DNA from: Isoperla grammatica
Lineage: Eukaryota > Arthropoda > Insecta > Plecoptera > Perlodidae
DNA length: 64,000 bases
Reading direction: 5' to 3'
Assembly: GCA_945910005.1 (NCBI GenBank)
Contig: OX246749.1
Coordinates: 30,035,651-30,099,650, forward strand
Made by a program: the position numbers and the translations under genes. Shown one piece after another: positions 58,241-64,000 of this stretch. How positions within the stretch are numbered: position 1 is the stretch's first letter; every line of letters begins with the position of its first letter. A model generated the notes under the pieces. The model made no database searches. It was not told where the DNA came from and was given only the letters and a program-made list of their open reading frames with translations.

Positions 58241-58937
58241 CACTTTTTAATTCGTCCTCTTTTCTCCCACTTGTCAAGCATCTTCGCAGGTTGCGCTGTC
58301 ACTGTCACTTGGGCACAACCTCACAACGGAAGTGAAGGGTTATCTCCACGGAGTCTCTGATGTTATCATGTAGTCTCGAGCGGATATGCGAGGGACTCCA
58401 CCTGTCTTGCCGGCCACACCGGAAGCTCAAGGTTACGTCGGTCGTCGATATATTAGCAGCGTCCAGCCAGCTGGTGGCTTTGATTTGTCCTGCCAGGCAT
58501 CTCCTCTCCTGGACACGCAACGCAAGAAAGACATGTGATATGATTAAAGAATACGTTACAATTTCAAGGAAAAAGGAAATGTTTTTTTGCAATGAAAAAA
58601 ATCACTGTTTACATTGAGTTTTGCATTGACCATTAAGCCCTAGTCTAACAATCTCAAAGATTTAAGAGGTCAACATAAGATCGAGTTATAGTTGTGTGAA
58701 TTCGTCAAGCTGTTTAATATTGTCATGAAGTTTTCACAGACATAATAATACCATTTGCGGATATAGTATGGTGTAAATGTTAACTTTAACTTTTCTTTTA
58801 CTAATTATATTTTTATATCAAACTTACTTGAGATTCGTTTATTTTTCCTTGACGTGTAATCTCTAAATTTTCACAAAGAACGAATTGTTTGTTTCTTCTT
58901 GTCGATAATTCTAATATTATATATTTATAATAATATA
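58241..58937. other. Spacer without recognised gene
   Basis: Frames on both strands at 58305-58617 overlap and lack motifs. No support for a gene. Confidence 0.35.
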
Positions 58938-59447
58938 TTGTGATGTACGGTTTGGTCTGTTATAACGGCACCGTCGTAATACTACTTGTAATCTTTAGTA
59001 TGAACTTTTTCAGGCTTGTGTTTGTAAGAAGCAGTGCTTGTGATAAGTTTATACTTGGTGGACAACTTCTTATGTAAAATATTTGCAACTTGGTCATGTT
59101 CATGAAGATAAATCAGTTTGACAAAGCGTTCAATTCTTTTGCCTTTCATATTGCACTTAGTACAAAGTACAATCATCAATTACTGTGGCTTCGTTTATTA
59201 CGTATTTCTTGTAATTGTTTTGATTGATTGCTCCATATTTGATGGCCATCAGAAATCCGTCTGTTATGGCTGAAAATGTTCCATTTGCATGATGCTAGTG
59301 TCCGCTATGTAAAGCCTTTTCTGAACTCATCAGCTCCTTTGTTTGGTTAAAAAAAATGTACGATTGCCTGTAAATGAAAGTTTTCTTAATGTAAATTGAG
59401 GACAGTGAGCGATTTGTCGCCCAACACTGAGCTCTATGAGGACGTGA
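58938..59447 (-). mobile_element. Diverged R4/Dong-family fragment, minus strand
   Basis: The minus strand from 59447 parallels 5290-5860 of copy 2: TCATAGAGCT, GACAAATCGCTCACTGTCCT, AGAAAAGGCTTTACATAGCG, CAAGTTGCAAATATTTTACA and ACAGACCAAACCGTACATCA. It encodes CTKCNMKGKRIE of the CCHC finger (the finger His is replaced) and HDQVANILHKKLSTKYKLI. It ends just before the RPD motif, so the endonuclease is missing. Stops and frame changes are present. It is older than copies 1 and 2 and has no (TAA)n next to it, only an AT-rich flank. Confidence 0.75.
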
Positions 59448-60076
59448 TTCGGGGACCGGATTTTCAAGAGGTCATATTGGTGGTTTTATAATTATAAATC
59501 CATGGTAGGCCTACTACACAGCCCAATTGACAGCTGATTTCGTGGAAATCACAGAGCAAGGTCTGCTTATAATCACAGTGAACTTGAAAAATAGGCAGTG
59601 TTTTCAAGTTTAGTTGTGTTTCCTAATCCAAAAAGACAAATGTGCATACCAAGGTAAGTAAACGGTTCCTATTTATGTTCACACTATAAAGTCATAGGTG
59701 TATTGCCACCATCTTTGATCAAAAATATGACCTACTCAGACTGGGCTAATGATTTGTTTATAGTTGCTATGAAGTTATTTCTAATAAAACAATTCAAAAG
59801 CAACAAATACTGTACGTAACTTGACACTTGACCCTGCAATCGGCTCTAAATTTTGGTCACAAGTCTTTGTTATATCCTACGGTTTCTTAGCAATGTCGAG
59901 ACGAGGGTTGTGCACGTCCGTATCAGCCGACGACGTACCATAGGTCTAGACGAAGTTAAGACCACTTGTGAATCCTGGTTCAGTTATAATAAAAGTAGTT
60001 TACTAAAATATCAAGTGTGTTTATGATAGAAATTGTTAAAATCAATCAAACAGGCACCTCAACTTTGCAGTCAATT
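59448..60076. other. Spacer before the 84-bp satellite
   Basis: No gene or repeat recognised. Confidence 0.35.
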
Positions 60077-63000
60077 AAGTGTAACTAGTGTTATGTGAAT
60101 GTGGATCGTGCTTGTGCTTGAGCTTGTGCTTGTGCGTCAGCGTGTGGGTGAGCTTGTGTTAAGTGTGACTAGTGTTGTGTGAATGTGGATCGTGCTTGTG
60201 CTTGAGCTTGTGCTTGTGCGTCAGCGTGTGGGTGAGCTTGTGTTAAGTGTGACTAGTGTTGTGTGAATGTGGATCGTGCTTGTGCTTGAGCTTGTGCTTG
60301 TGCGTCAGCGTGTGGGTGAGCTGTGTTAAGTGTAACTAGTGTTATGTGAATGTGGATCGTGCTTGTGCTTGAGCTTGTGCTTGTGCGTCAGCGTGTGGGT
60401 GAGCTTGTGTTAAGTGTAACTAGTGTTATGTGAATGTGGATCGTGCTTGTGCTTGAGCTAGTGCTTGTGCGTCAGCGTGTGGGTGAGCTTGTGTTAAGTG
60501 TAACTAGTGTTATGTGAATGTGGATCGTGCTTGTGCTTGAGCTTGTGCTTGTGCGTCAGCGTGTGGGTGAGCTTGTGTTAAGTGTAACTAGTGTTGTGTG
60601 AATGTGGATCGTGCTTGTGCTTGAGCTTGTGCTTGTGCGTCAGCGTGTGGGTGAGCTTGTGTTAAGTGTAACTAGTGTTATGTGAATGTGGATCGTGCTT
60701 GTGCTTGAGCTTGTGCTTGTGCGTCAGCGTCTGGGTGAGCTTGTGTTAAGTGTAACTAGTGTTATGTGAATGTGGATCGTGCTTGTGCTTGAGCTTGTGC
60801 TTGTGTGTCAGCGTGTAGGTGAGCTTGTGTTAAGTGTAACTAGTGTTATGTGAATGTGGATCGTGCTTGTGCTTGAGCTAGTGCTTGTGCGTCAGCGTGT
60901 GGGTGAGCTTGTGTTAAGTGTAACTAGTGTTATGTGAATGTGGATCGTGCTTGTGCTTGAGCTTGTGCTTGTGCGTCAGCGTGTGGGTGAGCTTGTGTTA
61001 AGTGTAACTAGTGTTGTGTGAATGTGGATCGTGCTTGTGCTTGAGCTTGTGCTTGTGCGTCAGCGTGTGGGTGAGCTTGTGTTAAGTGTAACTAGTGTTA
61101 TGTGAATGTGGATCGTGCTTGTGCTTGAGCTTGTGCTTGTGCGTCAGCGTCTGGGTGAGCTTGTGTTAAGTGTAACTAGTGTTATGTGAATGTGGATCGT
61201 GCTTGTGCTTGAGCTTGTGCTTGTGCGTCAGCGTGTGGGTGAGCTTGTGTTGAGTGTAACTAGTGTTATGTGAATGTGGATCGTGCTTGTGCTTGGGCTT
61301 GTGCTTGTGCGTCAGCGTGTGGGTGAGCTTGTGTTGAGTGTAACTAGTGTTATGTGAATGTGGATCGTGCTTGTGCTTGAGCTTGTGCTTGTGTGTCAGC
61401 GTGTGGGTGAGCTTGTGTTGAGTGTAACTAGTGTTATGTGAATGTGGATCGTGCTTGTGCTTGAGCTTGTGCTTGTGTGTCAGCGTGTGGGTGAGCTTGT
61501 GTTGAGTGTAACTAGTGTTATGTGAATGTGGATCGTGCTTGTGCTTGAGCTTGTGCTTGTGCGTCAGCGTGTGGGTGAGCTTGTGTTGAGTGTAACTAGT
61601 GTTATGTGAATGTGGATCGTGCTTGTGCTTGAGCTTGTGCTTGTGTGTCAGCGTGTGGGTGAGCTTGTGTTAAGTGTAACTAGTGTTATGTGAATGTGGA
61701 TCGTGCTTGTGCTTGAGCTTGTGCTTGTGCGTCAGCGTGTGGGTGAGCTTGTGTTAAGTGTAACTAGTGTTATGTGAATGTGGATCGTGCTTGTGCTTGA
61801 GCTTGTGCTTGTGCGTCAGCGTGTGGGTGAGCTTGTGTTAAGTGTAACTAGTGTTATGTGAATGTGGATCGTGCTTGTGCTTGAGCTTGTGCTTGTGCGT
61901 CAGCGTGTGGGTGAGCTTGTGTTAAGTGTAACTAGTGTTATATGAATGTGGATCGTGCTTGTGCTTGAGCTTGTGCTTGTGCGTCAGCGTGTGGGTGACC
62001 TTGTGTTAAGTGTAACTAGTGTTATGTGAATGTGGATCGTGCTTGTGCTTGAGCTTGTGCTTGTGCGTCAGCGTGTAGGTGAGCTTGTGTTAAGTGTAAC
62101 TAGTGTTATGTGAATGTGGATCGTGCTTGTGCTTGAGCTTGTTCTTGTGCGTCAGCGTGTGGGTGAGCTGTGTTAAGTGTAACTAGTGTTATGTGAATGT
62201 GGATCGTGCTTGTGCTTGAGCTTGTGCTTGTGCGTCAGCGTGTGGGTGAGCTTGTATTAGTGTAACTAGTGTTATGTGAATGTGGATCGTGCTTGTGCTT
62301 GAGCTTGTGCTTGTGCGTCAGCGTCTGGGTGAGCTTGTGTTGAGTGTAACTAGTGTTATGTGAATGTGGATCCTGCTTGTGCTTGAGCTTGTGCTTGTGC
62401 GTCAGCGTGTAGGTGAGCTTGTTTTAAGTGTAACTAGTGTTATGTGATGTGGATCGTGCTTGTGCTTGAGCTTGTTCTTGTGCGTCAGCGTGTGGGTGAG
62501 CTGTGTTAAGTGTAACTAGTGTTATGTGAATGTGGATCGTGCTTGTGCTTGAGCTTGTGCTTGTGCGTCAGCGTGTGGGTGAGCTTGTATTAGTGTAACT
62601 AGTGTTATGTGAATGTGGATCGTGCTTGTGCTTGAGCTTGTGCTTGTGCGTCAGCGTCTGGGTGAGCTTGTGTTAAGTGTAACTAGTGTTATGTGAATGT
62701 GGATCGTGCTTGTGCTTGTGCGTCAGCGTCTGGGTGAGCTTGTGTTAAGTGTAACTAGTGTTATGTGAATGTGGATCGTGCTTGTGCTTGAGCTTGTGCT
62801 TGTGTGTCAGCGTCTGGGTGAGCTTGTGTTAAGTGTAACTAGTGTTATGTGAATGTGGATCGTGCTTGTGCTTGAGCTTGTGCTTGTGTGTCAGCGTGTG
62901 GGTGAGCTTGTGTTAAGTGTAACTAGTGTTATGTGAATGTGGATCGTGCTTGTGCTTGAGCTTGTGCTTGTGTGTCAGCGTCTGGGTGAGCTTGTGTTAA

Positions 63001-63508
63001 GTGTAACTAGTGTTATGTGAATGTGGATCGTGCTTGTGCTTGAGCTTGTGCTTGTGCGTCAGCGTGTGGGTGAGCTTGTGTTAAGTGTAACTTGTGTTAT
63101 GTGAATGTGGATCGTGCTTGTGCTTGAGCTTGTGCTTGTGCGTCAGCGTGTGGGTGACCTTGTGTTAAGTGTAACTAGTGTTATGTGAATGTGGATCGTG
63201 CTTGTGCTTGAGCTTGTGCTTGTGTGTCAGCGTCTGGATGACCTTGTGTTAAGTGTAACTAGTGTTATGTGAATGTGGATCGTGCTTGTGCTTGAGCTTG
63301 TGCTTGTGCGTCAGCGTCTGGGTGAGCTTGTGTTAAGTGTAACTAGTGTTATGTGAATGTGGATCGTGCTTGTGCTTGAGCTTGTGCTTGTGCGTCAGCG
63401 TCTGGATGACCTTGTGTTAAGTGTAACTAGTGTTATGTGAATGTGGATCGTGCTTGTGCTTGAGCTTGTGCTTGTGTGTCAGCGTCTGGGTGAGCTTGTG
63501 TTGAGTTA
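60077..63508. repeat. 84-bp satellite, about 41 units
   Basis: Unit with core GTGTAACTAGTGTTATGTGA, ATGTGGATCGTGCTTGTGCT, TGAGCTTGTGCTTGTGCGTC and AGCGTGTGGGTGAGCTTGTG. Within it, TGCTTG(A/T)G is an 11-12-bp sub-repeat. One unit near 62700 has lost the 18-bp TGAGCTTGTGCTTG part. Variants AGCGTCTGGGTG, TTGAGTG and GTGTGTCAG appear in blocks. No long open frame despite 84 being a multiple of three. Confidence 0.97.
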
Positions 63509-64000
63509 GACTTCAAATCTACAATCGCTAGGTGAGAGTATAATTTCTTAGGTACCTCAGTTAAAAGATCTGGCGGACAACTTCTCACAGCAGTTTAAAA
63601 GCCGATCGTTCTGTGTACAGTGTACGGATCTTCACCTGTAAAATGACAATTACAACATGCATTAGGTAAAATTTACGAGGGTGCAGTGCTGCCGATGCTG
63701 TATTAAGATTGGAATATTTAGTGTAATCACTCGAACTTTCAAGAATGCTTCATTAGCTAATACTTCAATGGTACTAATTTTTTAAAGAATCAACTTAAAT
63801 TTTGTTTACTTTATAGTTTAATTTAGGAAACTATGTACTCAAGTGTTTGTGTTAAAGTGCTCACATGGCTGAATAACTGCAAGTGCTTTACAGCGTTGTA
63901 GACTTCAAAGAAACATCAATAGTGGAATCATTTGCACCATCGCTGATTAAAATTCAGCAAACAATAGTCGAAATAGCATTCCCTAAAAATAAAATAGGAA
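63509..64000. other. Right edge, no gene recognised
   Basis: Unique AT-rich sequence after the satellite, with no supported frame or repeat. Confidence 0.35.

Overview
The window is eukaryotic, AT-rich and crowded with repeats. Minisatellites, long (TAA)n tracts, 5S- and tRNA-derived SINEs, CR1-like and R4/Dong-clade LINEs, palindromic MITEs and an LTR retrotransposon point to a metazoan, most likely a marine invertebrate such as a mollusc. No ribosomal RNA or conserved host protein was found that would settle the taxon, so that assignment is inference. A 200-base assembly gap lies at 15994-16193.

Left part (1-21.4 kb). An 89-bp satellite is split by a 796-bp MITE with a TA target duplication. 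A (TAA)n tract follows, carrying two head-to-tail, 5'-truncated copies of an R4/Dong-clade LINE (restriction-like endonuclease plus CCHC finger). Next come nested MITEs, including an 818-bp hAT-type element with a perfect 8-bp target duplication. A 151-bp tandem array, two 5S-rRNA-derived SINEs facing minus, a 51-bp satellite and a 12-bp-based minisatellite complete this part.

Centre (21.4-37.1 kb). A 14.4-kb Ty3/gypsy-type LTR retrotransposon sits inside that minisatellite. Its two 1153-bp LTRs look identical, it has a 4-bp target duplication, and its gag and pol are intact. About 6.9 kb of unusual DNA separates pol from the 3' LTR. That DNA holds three internal tandem arrays and several exon-like open segments, one starting with a signal-peptide-like sequence. 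It is the most interesting part of the window.

Right part (37.1-64 kb). It opens with a ~950-bp foldback and two copies of a composite element (298-bp foldback plus ~145-bp repeats plus a conserved end). More minisatellites follow, then a second (TAA)n cluster containing the 3' stub of a different Dong-clade element. One convincing host gene is present: a two-exon, 141-residue, four-helix membrane protein at 49979-51638, with a hAT-type insertion in its intron. Downstream on the minus strand lies a decayed CR1-like ORF1 (PHD-like finger, repeated coiled coil, SGNH esterase whose DxxH histidine is replaced by tyrosine). The right end is a 3.4-kb satellite of 84-bp units.

Tandem arrays and mobile-element debris make up most of the window. 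Only the four-helix gene and two or three isolated exon-like segments can be proposed as host coding sequence.
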